Source of the DNA: JAHEEL01 sp963700375
Lineage (GTDB): Bacteria > Actinomycetota > Acidimicrobiia > Spongiisociales > UBA5794
NCBI GenBank assembly: GCA_963700375.1
Contig: CAVOXF010000003.1
Location: 124,001-188,000 of the forward strand
Direction: 5' to 3'
Length of the DNA stretch: 64,000 nt
A program made the position numbers and the translations under genes. Every line of letters starts with the position of its first letter. The first letter of the stretch is position 1. The notes under the pieces are model-generated. The model was not told where the DNA came from, did not search any database, and saw only the letters and a program-made list of their open reading frames with translations. Below, in pieces: positions 31,708 through 43,416 of this stretch.

Positions 31708-32898
31708 CTACTTGATGATCTTGGTGACACGGCCCGCACCCACCGTGCGACCACCCTCACGAATCGCGAAACGCAGACCCTCATCCATCGCGATCGACTT
31801 CCCCAACACCACCGTCATCTCCGTGTTATCACCCGGCATCACCATCTCGGTACCCGCAGGCAACGACACCGAACCCGTCACATCCGTCGTACGGAAATAG
31901 AACTGCGGCCGATACCCATCAAAGAACGGGTTATGACGCCCACCCTCATCCTTCGTCAACACATACACCTGCGCCTCAAACTCGGTATGCGGCGTAATCG
32001 AACCAGGCTTCGCAATCACCTGACCCCGCTCCACATCATCCTTCCCAATCCCCCGCAACAACAACCCCACATTGTCCCCAGCCATCGCCTGATCCAGAAG
32101 CTTGCGGAACATCTCCACACCCGTCACCGTCGTCGTCTGGATATCACGCAAACCAACAATCTCAACCTGCTCCCCAACATTGAGCACACCCTGCTCAACA
32201 CGACCCGTCACCACCGTCCCACGACCCGTAATCGAAAACACATCCTCAATCGGCATCGAGAACGGCTTCTCCGTATCACGAGGCGGCTCAGGAATATACG
32301 AATCCACCGCCTCCATCAACTCAACAACCGACGCCTCAAACCCCTCCTCACCCGCCAACGCCTTCAACGCAGAACCACGCACCACCGGAATATCGTCCCC
32401 AGGGAACTCATACTCCGTCAACAGATCCCGCACCTCCAACTCAACGAGATCCAACAACTCCTCATCATCAACCTGATCCGTCTTATTCATATACACCACG
32501 ATGTACGGCACACCCACCTGACGCGCCAACAACACATGCTCACGCGTCTGCGGCATCGGACCATCAGCCGCCGACACCACCAACACCGCACCATCAATCT
32601 GCGCAGCACCCGTAATCATGTTCTTCACATAATCAGCATGCCCCGGCATATCGACATGCGCATAATGACGATTCGCCGTCTCATACTCCACATGAGCAAT
32701 CGCAATCGTGATCCCACGCTCACGCTCCTCAGGCGCCTTATCAATATCATCAAACGCCGTAAACACCGTCGAACCCTCACCAGACTCCGCCAACACCTTC
32801 GTAATCGCAGCCGTCAACGTCGTCTTCCCATGATCAATATGACCCATGGTCCCAATATTCACATGCGGCTTCGACCGCTCAAACTTCGCCTTCGCCAT
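31708..32898 (-). CDS. tuf: Elongation factor Tu, copy 1
   Basis: The 396-residue GTPase that carries aminoacyl-tRNA to the ribosome. G1 is GHIDHGKT (19-26), G3 DMPGH, and G4 NKTD. The switch I region contains RGITI, and a normal C-terminal VGAGRVTKI is present. The codon usage is unlike that of neighbouring genes: T- and G-ending codons (GAT, AAT, ATT, GGT, CGT, TTG) replace the C-ending ones used in fusA and the ribosomal genes. AGGAG lies 7 nt before the ATG. It occupies the classical place after fusA. Confidence 0.97.
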   Translation of the reverse strand: MAKAKFERSKPHVNIGTMGHIDHGKTTLTAAITKVLAESGEGSTVFTAFDDIDKAPEERERGITIAIAHVEYETANRHYAHVDMPGHADYVKNMITGAAQIDGAVLVVSAADGPMPQTREHVLLARQVGVPYIVVYMNKTDQVDDEELLDLVELEVRDLLTEYEFPGDDIPVVRGSALKALAGEEGFEASVVELMEAVDSYIPEPPRDTEKPFSMPIEDVFSITGRGTVVTGRVEQGVLNVGEQVEIVGLRDIQTTTVTGVEMFRKLLDQAMAGDNVGLLLRGIGKDDVERGQVIAKPGSITPHTEFEAQVYVLTKDEGGRHNPFFDGYRPQFYFRTTDVTGSVSLPAGTEMVMPGDNTEMTVVLGKSIAMDEGLRFAIREGGRTVGAGRVTKIIK

Positions 32899-32911
32899 CA
32901 GCGCTCTCCTT

Positions 32912-34996
32912 CTATTCGCCTCTGACCTTGGCCACGATTTCTTGCGCGGCGGCGGTCGGAACTTCTTGATATGAGTGGAATTGCATCGAGTAGTTGGCCC
33001 GTCCCTGGGTCCGTGACCGCAGGTCCGTCGCATAGCCGAACATCTCAGCGAGGGGCACCAGGGCCTTGACAACCCTTCCGTGTCCACGCTGGTCCATCGA
33101 TTCGACCTTCCCGCGACGGGAGGAGAGGTCGCCGATGACGTCACCCATGTACTCGTCGGGGGTGACGATCTCGAGTTCCATGATGGGCTCGAGAAGCTTG
33201 ACGCCGGCTCTCTTGGCAGCGTCCTTGAGGGCCATCGACCCTGCGATCCGGAACGCCATCTCGTTTGAGTCGACATTGTGGGCCGAACCGTCGATGAGCG
33301 AGGCTCGCACGTCGACCAGCGGATATCCGGCAAGGATTCCCGAGTCGAGCGACTCCCGCATGCCTCGTTCGACCGCCGGAATGTATTCGCGGGGAACATT
33401 CCCGCCCTTCACCTTGTCTTCGAACTCGAAACCGCTGCCGGGGGCGAGCGGCACGAGGTCGATGACAACATGCCCGTACATGCCGGAACCACCGGTCTGA
33501 CGCTTGAACTTCGCGTCGACCTTGGTGACGGCCTTCTTGATCGTCTCTCGATACGCGACCTGAGGCCGGCCGACGTTCGCCTCGACCTTGAACTCGCGCA
33601 TGAGACGATCCACGATGATCTCGAGGTGGAGTTCTCCCATCCCCTCGATGATCGTCTGCCCGGTCTCCTCATCACCGCTGACCTGGAACGTCGGATCTTC
33701 CTCCGCGAGTTTCGCGAGTGCTTCACCGAGCTTGTCCTGGTCGGCCTTGGTCTTCGGCTCGATGGCGACCGAAATCACCGGCTCCGGGAACGTCATCGTC
33801 TCCAGCTGGATCGGAGCGTTCGGGGCACACAGTGTGTCGCCCGTCTTGGTGTGCTTCATGCCGACGGCGGCGACGATATCTCCGGTGTGGACCTCGTCGA
33901 CATCGACCTGCTTCGCGGCGTGCATCCGGAGGAGGCGGCCGAACCGTTCCTTCTTGCCGTCCGTGGCATTCAGGATCGCGTCTCCCTTGCTCGCAACACC
34001 CGAGTACACCCGGAAGTACGTGAGCTTCCCCACATACGGGTCGGTCATGATCTTGAAGGCCAGCGCCGAGAACGGCTCGTCGTCTGCAGGCTCGCGATGG
34101 AGAACCTCGTCCTCATGCCGCGGCTTGAAACCCTCGGTAGGCGGCAGGTCGAGCGGCGATGGAAGATACGCAACGACGGCGTCGAGCAGCGGCTGAACGC
34201 CCTTGTTCTTGAACGCGGAGCCGAGGAGCACCGGGACGAAGTCACGGTTGATGGTGCCCTTGCGGATCACCAGTCGGATCTCCTCGGGAACGAGGTCGTG
34301 ATCCGAGAGGTACTTCTCGAGGAGTTCCTCATCTTCGGCTGCGACGATGTCGAGCATCTTGTGGTGCCACTCGTCGGCGATCTCGCGATAGCTCTCGGGG
34401 ATCTCGACGACCTCGCGCTCCTTGCCGTCTTCGTCGTGCCAGATGATCGCGTTCATCTCGACGAGGTCGATGACTCCGTGGAAATTGGACTCGGAGCCCA
34501 TGGGGATCTGGATGGTGACGGGGTTGCCGCCGAGGCGATCGACGATCGACTGCTTTGCTGCGTAGAAGTCGGCTCCGATCCGGTCCATCTTGTTGATGAA
34601 GCAGATGCGCGGAACGCCGTACTTGTCGGCCTGTCGCCAGACGGTCTCCGACTGGGGTTCGACACCGGAAACGGCGTCGAACACGGCCACGGCACCATCC
34701 AGCACGCGGAGAGAGCGCTCCACCTCGACGGTGAAGTCGACGTGTCCCGGCGTGTCGATGATGTTGATGACGTGATCGTTCCAGGCACAGGTCGTGGCGG
34801 CTGACGTGATCGTGATGCCACGCTCCTGCTCTTGCTCCATCCAGTCCATGACGGCCGCGCCCTCGTGAACCTCACCCAGCTTGTAGGTGCGGCCCGTGTA
34901 ATAGAGGATCCGCTCGGTGATCGTGGTCTTGCCCGCGTCGATGTGGGCCATGATCCCGATGTTTCGGATCTTCTCGAGGTTGATAGTGCGCGCCAT
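32912..34996 (-). CDS. fusA: Elongation factor G
   Basis: The 694-residue translocation GTPase. The G domain has AHIDAGKTT (G1), DTPGHVDFT (G3) and NKMD (G4). Domain IV with GGSGMYGHVVIDLVP and domain V follow. The frame uses mainly C-ending codons, in contrast to tuf next door. It lies 20 nt after rpsG. Confidence 0.97.
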   Translation of the reverse strand: MARTINLEKIRNIGIMAHIDAGKTTITERILYYTGRTYKLGEVHEGAAVMDWMEQEQERGITITSAATTCAWNDHVINIIDTPGHVDFTVEVERSLRVLDGAVAVFDAVSGVEPQSETVWRQADKYGVPRICFINKMDRIGADFYAAKQSIVDRLGGNPVTIQIPMGSESNFHGVIDLVEMNAIIWHDEDGKEREVVEIPESYREIADEWHHKMLDIVAAEDEELLEKYLSDHDLVPEEIRLVIRKGTINRDFVPVLLGSAFKNKGVQPLLDAVVAYLPSPLDLPPTEGFKPRHEDEVLHREPADDEPFSALAFKIMTDPYVGKLTYFRVYSGVASKGDAILNATDGKKERFGRLLRMHAAKQVDVDEVHTGDIVAAVGMKHTKTGDTLCAPNAPIQLETMTFPEPVISVAIEPKTKADQDKLGEALAKLAEEDPTFQVSGDEETGQTIIEGMGELHLEIIVDRLMREFKVEANVGRPQVAYRETIKKAVTKVDAKFKRQTGGSGMYGHVVIDLVPLAPGSGFEFEDKVKGGNVPREYIPAVERGMRESLDSGILAGYPLVDVRASLIDGSAHNVDSNEMAFRIAGSMALKDAAKRAGVKLLEPIMELEIVTPDEYMGDVIGDLSSRRGKVESMDQRGHGRVVKALVPLAEMFGYATDLRSRTQGRANYSMQFHSYQEVPTAAAQEIVAKVRGE

Positions 34997-35016
34997 GAGG
35001 TGTCGGTGCTCCTGGA

Positions 35017-35484
35017 CTACCAGCGGTAGTGCGCGAAGGCCTTGTTGGACTCCGCCATCTTGTGGACGTCTTCGCGACGCTTCACGGCTGCTCCGGTGCG
35101 GTTCGAGGCATCGAGGATCTCGCCGGCGAGACGCTGGGCCATCGTGGGCTCTCTGCGCTTGCGGGCGAATTCGACGAGCCAGCGAACGGCGAGCGTCTGA
35201 CCGCGTCGCGGTCGGACCTCGACGGGGACCTGATAGGACGAACCACCAACGCGGCGCGACCGGACCTCAACGGCGGGACGAATGTTGTCCACGGCCCGCT
35301 TGAGGATGGACAGGGGTTCGGAGCCCGTACGCTGCTCCACGATCTCCATCGCCCCGTACACGATGCGGCGAGCGGCGCCCTTCTTGCCTCTCCAAAGCAC
35401 CTTGTTGATGACCTGGCTGACGAGAACGGACCGGTAGACCGGATCGGGATCGAGCTTGCGAACCTCGGCTGGTGCACGACGCAT
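35017..35484 (-). CDS. rpsG: 30S ribosomal protein S7
   Basis: 155 residues. MRRAPAEVRKLDPDPVYRSV and the conserved RRVGGSSYQVPVEVRPRRG are diagnostic. S7 nucleates the 3' domain of 16S rRNA. It lies 2 nt after rpsL. Confidence 0.97.
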   Translation of the reverse strand: MRRAPAEVRKLDPDPVYRSVLVSQVINKVLWRGKKGAARRIVYGAMEIVEQRTGSEPLSILKRAVDNIRPAVEVRSRRVGGSSYQVPVEVRPRRGQTLAVRWLVEFARKRREPTMAQRLAGEILDASNRTGAAVKRREDVHKMAESNKAFAHYRW

Positions 35485-35486
35485 GC

Positions 35487-35858
35487 CTAGGACTCCTTCT
35501 TCGTGCCGTACTTGGAACGCGCTTGCTCACGGCCTGCGACGCCTGCCGAGTCGAGGGCTCCACGGATGACCTTGTACCGAACACCCGGAAGGTCCTTCAC
35601 CCGGCCACCACGCACGAGAACGATCGAGTGTTCCTGGAGGTTGTGTCCCTCACCCGGAATGTACGCGGTGATCTCCGCTCCGGAAGTGAGGCGAATACGG
35701 GCGACCTTGCGCAGCGCCGAGTTCGGCTTCTTCGGGGTCACGGTGTAGACGCGGGTGCAGACGCCGCGACGTTGCGGCGAACCTGCGAGACCAACGGTCT
35801 TCGTCTTCTTCGGCTTCGGCGTCCGGCCCTGTCGGACCAGCTGCTGTACGGTCGGCAC
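35487..35858 (-). CDS. rpsL: 30S ribosomal protein S12
   Basis: 123 residues from a GTG start at 35858 (VPTVQQLVRQGRTPKPKK). The streptomycin-region segments TPKKPNSALRKVARIRL and GEGHNLQEHSIVLVRGGRVKDLPGVRY keep the sensitive-type Lys residues. The longer frame upstream lacks family similarity. It is the first gene of the str operon, behind a leader of about 185 nt. Confidence 0.96.
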   Translation of the reverse strand: MPTVQQLVRQGRTPKPKKTKTVGLAGSPQRRGVCTRVYTVTPKKPNSALRKVARIRLTSGAEITAYIPGEGHNLQEHSIVLVRGGRVKDLPGVRYKVIRGALDSAGVAGREQARSKYGTKKES

Positions 35859-35926
35859 GTGGGTACCGTCTCTCTCTTCTCGGCGCACCCCAACCCGAGG
35901 GACTCGGAATCGGGGCTCTGACGAAC

Positions 35927-35963
35927 GAAAATCGGCGCCGCCACACAGCGTGGCGTCGCCGAT
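35927..35963 (-). terminator. Leader hairpin before rpsL, possible attenuator
   Basis: ATCGGCG-c-CGCCAC (35931-35944) pairs with GTGGCG-t-CGCCGAT (35950-35963), giving 13 base pairs with one mismatch and a 5-nt loop. On the minus strand it is followed at once by TTTTCG. It lies between the predicted transcript start near 36043 and the rpsL start. It could attenuate transcription of the str operon or be an autoregulatory structure. Confidence 0.55.
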
Positions 35964-35969
35964 CCCTAC

Positions 35970-36008
35970 TGTGAGTCGCTTCGCTCACAACAGCGTTCAA
36001 ATGAACGC
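35970..36008. promoter_or_regulatory. Two palindromes in the rpsL leader
   Basis: TGTGAG-N8-CTCACA (35970-35989) and GCGTTCA-aa-TGAACGC (35993-36008) are perfect inverted repeats lying between the str promoter and the leader hairpin. They may be RNA stems or protein-binding sites. The whole 35859-36163 stretch holds leader elements and no gene. Confidence 0.5.
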
Positions 36009-36049
36009 CTCAGGGTAAGCGCGGACTCCGGCGGGAAACCGGATTCGGA

Positions 36050-36079
36050 AGTATAGGGAGGCCCGGTTCTACTGCGCAA
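36050..36079 (-). promoter_or_regulatory. Sigma-A-like promoter of the str operon
   Basis: On the minus strand TTGCGC (36079-36074), an 18-nt spacer and TATACT (36055-36050). The -10 is five of six to consensus. The predicted start is near 36043, about 185 nt before rpsL. Confidence 0.65.
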
Positions 36080-36163
36080 GACGATGAGGATTGGCAAGGG
36101 GCGAAGACGATTCAGTCGTGAATCGGCACCATAGGTGGGATTCGTTCTCGCATCACTCGACCG

Positions 36164-36226
36164 GCTGTGACTTCAGGGGGTCATCGCAACGCTTCGGCGA
36201 GTTTGTCTGATGGCGTCATCCAGTCG
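36164..36226. repeat. 63-bp dispersed repeat, copy 2
   Basis: 57 of 63 bases match 3587-3649 without gaps. It lies at the left edge of the accessory patch and overlaps the possible 5' extension of the next gene. See copy 1 for the shared minus-strand peptide. Confidence 0.7.
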
Positions 36227-36241
36227 TCTCAGGCGGGTCGT

Positions 36242-37165
36242 GTGATTCTGCCTGAACCCGCATTCCGGTCGTTGTTCGGACTGGTCCGTCACATCGCGAT
36301 CGGTGGTATTGCCGGTTTGGTGACCGGGATTGTGGTGGGTGGCGGCGGCGGCAGACTGTTCATGCGGATCGCTGGTGCGGCGGCCCGCGACGCGGCTCAG
36401 GGTGCAACGACTGAGGCCGGTTTCACAGTCGGTGAGGTCACGTTCGGTGGAACGGTCGCGTTGATCGTGTTTGTCGGTGTGTTCGTTGGCGTGGTCGGTG
36501 CAGCGCTGTACCTCATCTTTCGTCCGTGGCTGTCGTGGACGGGTAGGTGGAGGGGTGTAGCGGTTGGTGTGGTGTTGTTTGCTGCGGGGAGCGCCACGTC
36601 GGATGTGATGAATCCGGACAACTTCGACTTCCTCATTCTCGGCAACTCGCTGCTGCTCGTTGCGTTGATCGCGTCGCTGTTCCTCGCGTTCGGGTTCATG
36701 ATCGATGCCGTGTTCGGATTCCTGGACGCGCGACTACCCGGCGAAGGCGAAGGGTGGAGGGCCGTGGGTGTCATCTACGCCACGTTCAGCGTCGTCGGAC
36801 TTGTCCTGGTGTCCTTGTTGCCGTTCGCTCTGTTCATCGGCGATTCGTCGTGTGACTGCGGGCCTCCGGTTGTGGCGTCGTGGTCCGTGGCGGCTACCGC
36901 TGTTGGCACATCGGCCTGGTGGACCACGACCCTGGTTCCCCGCTCGCCACGGTGGCTGCGCCTCGGGGCCGGGATCGTCGGATACGGCGGCACCCTCGGA
37001 GTCCTCGTATTCGGCCTCGTGCGAGCCGCCTCCGACGCCGCAGACATCATCAACACCTCGGACCCCCACAGTGAGGGTGTTCGACCAGCCGGTAGCACGA
37101 GAACACGCCCACATATCGAGGGCGACCACCGCATGTATCGGCCGGTATGGGGGGTCAACTACTGA
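36242..37165 (+). CDS. Hypothetical polytopic membrane protein
   Basis: About 307 residues with roughly seven hydrophobic segments and a glycine-rich first segment (GGIAGLVTGIVVGGGGGRLF). No family recognised. An open frame extends to a GTG at 36167, but that part overlaps the 63-bp repeat. The GTG at 36242, with an AGGCGG-like site 3-4 nt upstream, is preferred. The 3' end overlaps the convergent lipoprotein gene by 7 nt. The first half uses T/G-ending codons more than the core genes do, which hints at a foreign origin. Confidence 0.6.
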   Translation: MILPEPAFRSLFGLVRHIAIGGIAGLVTGIVVGGGGGRLFMRIAGAAARDAAQGATTEAGFTVGEVTFGGTVALIVFVGVFVGVVGAALYLIFRPWLSWTGRWRGVAVGVVLFAAGSATSDVMNPDNFDFLILGNSLLLVALIASLFLAFGFMIDAVFGFLDARLPGEGEGWRAVGVIYATFSVVGLVLVSLLPFALFIGDSSCDCGPPVVASWSVAATAVGTSAWWTTTLVPRSPRWLRLGAGIVGYGGTLGVLVFGLVRAASDAADIINTSDPHSEGVRPAGSTRTRPHIEGDHRMYRPVWGVNY

Positions 37166-37590
37166 CGGACGAAGTCGAGCGTGATACCGGTCGGGGATTC
37201 CCAGTGCATCGTCTCGCCATCGTCACCGAAGGTCACCTGAGCACCATCCTCGTGCGAGAGAGTGGCGAACATGAACGCCTCAACGACTGCCACGGTACCC
37301 TCACAGGCCACGGCCTCGGCAATCCACGGAACTGGGGCGAGGTGTCCGTCTGCGAAGTCTGGCGGTGGTCCGTCCCCCCGAATGCGGTTGCATCCGGTGC
37401 TGCCAACGACCTCCGGGAGCACCTGAATCCACGGCGTGTCGTAGTTCGGGTCCGGTGGATATCTGACCCCGGAACCCGACGCTGTCACAAGATCCCACGG
37501 CCCACTGATATCGCCATCGCTCTCGCCTGCGGGCGAACACGAAACGACAACGATCGCCAGCGAGACAACCACCACAGCGATTCGGCCCAT
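37159..37590 (-). CDS. META-domain-like lipoprotein
   Basis: 143 residues. The N-terminal hydrophobic stretch ends in VVSCS, a lipobox, so it is likely a surface lipoprotein. The mature part has WDLV near its start and VVGSTGCNRIRGDG in the middle, with a second Cys in EAVACEGT. This arrangement resembles the META (HslJ-like) domain. Its role is unknown. It is convergent with the membrane protein gene. Confidence 0.6.
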   Translation of the reverse strand: MGRIAVVVVSLAIVVVSCSPAGESDGDISGPWDLVTASGSGVRYPPDPNYDTPWIQVLPEVVGSTGCNRIRGDGPPPDFADGHLAPVPWIAEAVACEGTVAVVEAFMFATLSHEDGAQVTFGDDGETMHWESPTGITLDFVRQ

Positions 37591-37755
37591 GCTCCGCTCC
37601 CGGCCCTTCTGACGCCTGCCATTCTACGACGCCGGCATCGAACCACCCGCAGCGGGCATCGTGGACCGTCCACCTGTCCGCCGACACGTGCCGATGTGGG
37701 CAGGTGGGGATTGGTCGACTCGGGTAGGCTGGTGGCATTCATCGAGGGAGGGTGT

Positions 37756-37992
37756 ATGACCGACGGTTCTGAGAAGAAGGGTGGCATCGGAATCGGAACG
37801 ATCCTCGGAGGAGGTGCGGGACTGATAGCACTCATCTTCGTCGTGCAGAACACGGCCACGAGGACCGTCCAGTTCCTCTTCTGGGACTTCACTATGGCAA
37901 GTTGGCTCTGGGCCTCATTGCTGTTCCTCCTCGGCGGCGTGAGCGGCTACTTCTTCCACTGGTCCCGCGTCCGAGCCCGCCGTAGGACCTGA
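37756..37992 (+). CDS. LapA-like small membrane protein (DUF1049)
   Basis: 78 residues with two membrane helices. The motif FVVQNTATRTVQFLFWDF between them is typical of the LapA/DUF1049 family, whose members help lipopolysaccharide assembly in proteobacteria but have unclear roles in Actinobacteria. GGAGG 6 nt upstream fixes the ATG at 37756. Its 3' end overlaps the opposing frame at 37947-38534. Confidence 0.75.
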   Translation: MTDGSEKKGGIGIGTILGGGAGLIALIFVVQNTATRTVQFLFWDFTMASWLWASLLFLLGGVSGYFFHWSRVRARRRT

Positions 37993-38534
37993 CTGCCCCA
38001 CGGACAAAGCCGTCCCATCATCGGGTTGAGCCCAGCCCCATCCGCCCATTCGTGCGATATCGGCGGCAGCCGTTGTTGCTGTTTCACCTCGTCGGGGAGT
38101 CTTTCGATCGCGGTGGTGATGGTCCGGAAGAGCTCTTCGTTGCTGATCGTGGGTGTGTCTCCGGCTCCTTCGAGGGTCTCCCGAAGCATGATCTCGACAA
38201 GGACGTCACCGTCAGCAGGCCCGACCCCTCTATTGAGGTCAAGACTCCCGCCCGCCGGCCTCTCAGTAGGAGACTGCACTGCGACGCGCCGGTCTCCGAT
38301 CTCGGGCAGATCCATCGGGGTCCACGAGTACGTGTCGCCGCAGTCGGTCCACCCGACCCCATTGCACAATACGACCGCGGCTTCTGGATCCGTCATGAGC
38401 GTGTCGAGTTCGTCAAACTCGACGATGCGCAGCGTCTCGAAGAGTTTCATCGGATCAGGATCATCGGTCGGCCCCATGAAGCCGACACTTGCCCCGCCGA
38501 CTTCTTCGAACGCGAAGGCCGAGTCCGGGCACAA
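37947..38534 (-). CDS. Hypothetical protein, 5' end uncertain
   Basis: An acidic protein I do not recognise. The frame has a coding-like composition (for example SVGFMGPTDDPDPMKLFETL and FDELDTLMTDPEAAVVLCNG). The only start codon within reach is a TTG at 38534. Yet the same frame stays open and protein-like upstream (CDFEEDGRDQFGASSDAAIG) to at least about 38580 with no ATG, GTG or TTG. The real 5' end may be lost to a frameshift or truncation. The 3' end overlaps the convergent LapA-like gene by 46 nt. Confidence 0.4.
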   Translation of the reverse strand: MCPDSAFAFEEVGGASVGFMGPTDDPDPMKLFETLRIVEFDELDTLMTDPEAAVVLCNGVGWTDCGDTYSWTPMDLPEIGDRRVAVQSPTERPAGGSLDLNRGVGPADGDVLVEIMLRETLEGAGDTPTISNEELFRTITTAIERLPDEVKQQQRLPPISHEWADGAGLNPMMGRLCPWGSQVLRRARTRDQWKK

Positions 38535-38670
38535 CCCAATTGCCGCGTCGGAACTCGCTCCGAACTGATCGCGCCCATCCTCCTCGAAATCACAGGCACT
38601 ATGGGCGGACCATCGACGACTTCCCCCTGGCCCTCGCTGCCCGATTCGACACCCGGTGACCGACGACTCA

Positions 38671-39384
38671 TCAGATAGGGAACGCGGGTGGTTCCTCGTC
38701 GGATTTCGGATCGGCGGTGGTGATGTCGGGCTCTGAGGCGGGGACGGGTTGGGAATCCTCGCCGCTGCTCGACCGCAGGCCCATGAGCGTGATCATCCCG
38801 ACGAAGATGGCCAGGAAGGTCTGGCCGTAGTAGAACGCCGCGCCCACGGCGGCGATGCCGGCGATCACCGAGACCACCCGGGCAATCCCCGCCGCCCTCG
38901 CCGGTGAGAACATCTCGAGTGCGTGCTGAAGCATGTGGCCGCCGTCGAGCGGCAGGATCGGCACCCAGTTGAGAATGCCCCACACGAGCCCCGCCCACAC
39001 AAAGCTCTCGAGGAACGTGATCACCAGGTCCGGGACCGTGTCCAATGATCCGGACCTTCCGAGCCCGATCACGACAAGACCAGCGGCGATTCCCACGGCG
39101 GATCCGGCAGCCGAGATCAGGAACTGACGTCCAGGCCCGATCGTTCGGGGTGATGCCCACGATGTGTAGCCGCCCAGAGCGAACAGCGTGATACTCACCG
39201 AAACGCCGCCGAACGCTCTCGCGGTGAAGGCGTGCCCCGACTCGTGGAGCAGCACCGCCATGAACACCGCAGCGGTCCACGCCGCGATCTCCCAGCCGGA
39301 ATACGCGCCGAGTCCGAAGAGCGCGACGAGCAGGAATGAAAAGTGGATCGAGACGGGGACACCGAATAGCGGAAACGTGAACAC
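38671..39384 (-). CDS. Site-2-protease-family (M50) membrane metalloprotease
   Basis: About 237 residues with several membrane segments. The zinc site is HESGH in VLLHESGHAF, and the second motif NWVPILPLDGGHM has the Asp ligand. Such proteases cut membrane-embedded regulators within the bilayer. There is no PDZ or CBS domain. The GTG at 39384 lies a few bases after a -10-like TATCGT, which suggests a leaderless transcript; a GTG at 39405 is the alternative. It follows the rpoC terminator and is therefore a separate unit. Confidence 0.85.
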   Translation of the reverse strand: MFTFPLFGVPVSIHFSFLLVALFGLGAYSGWEIAAWTAAVFMAVLLHESGHAFTARAFGGVSVSITLFALGGYTSWASPRTIGPGRQFLISAAGSAVGIAAGLVVIGLGRSGSLDTVPDLVITFLESFVWAGLVWGILNWVPILPLDGGHMLQHALEMFSPARAAGIARVVSVIAGIAAVGAAFYYGQTFLAIFVGMITLMGLRSSSGEDSQPVPASEPDITTADPKSDEEPPAFPI

Positions 39385-39413
39385 GCACCAACGATAGGGC
39401 GGCACGACGCGAA

Positions 39414-39438
39414 GGAGGCGGCCCGTCGGGCCGCCTCC
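39414..39438 (-). terminator. Terminator hairpin after rpoC
   Basis: GGAGGCGGCCC (39414-39424), a 3-nt loop, and GGGCCGCCTCC (39428-39438) form a perfect 11-bp stem 26 nt after the rpoC stop. The trailing sequence on the minus strand begins TTCG, without a long U-run, as is common in high-G+C bacteria. Confidence 0.75.
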
Positions 39439-39463
39439 TCAGACTCGTGATGGTCGGATTCGA

Positions 39464-43399
<3,936 letters not shown>

Positions 43400-43416
43400 A
43401 TCTTCTCCCGTCGGCC

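Larger units (their letters stand above)
31596..32911 (-). repeat. Long direct repeat carrying tuf, copy 1 (1,316 bp)
   Basis: This aligns without gaps to 54328-55643. The only difference I found is A at 32476 versus G at 55208, a synonymous GAT/GAC change in EF-Tu. The block includes the ribosome site, the whole tuf gene and the 3' hairpin array. Outside it the sequences are unrelated. Both copies have the same orientation. Confidence 0.9.

Noticed and set aside
31624..32925. 433-residue plus-strand frame (and its twin at 54305-55675) rich in Arg, Thr, His and Leu
   Set aside because: It lies exactly antisense to tuf and exists because of tuf's unusual codon choice. No family similarity and no ribosome site.
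33278..34804. 508-residue plus-strand frame opposite fusA
   Set aside because: fusA is complete with all GTPase motifs; the opposite frame is low-complexity Asp/Arg/Val/Leu and unsupported.
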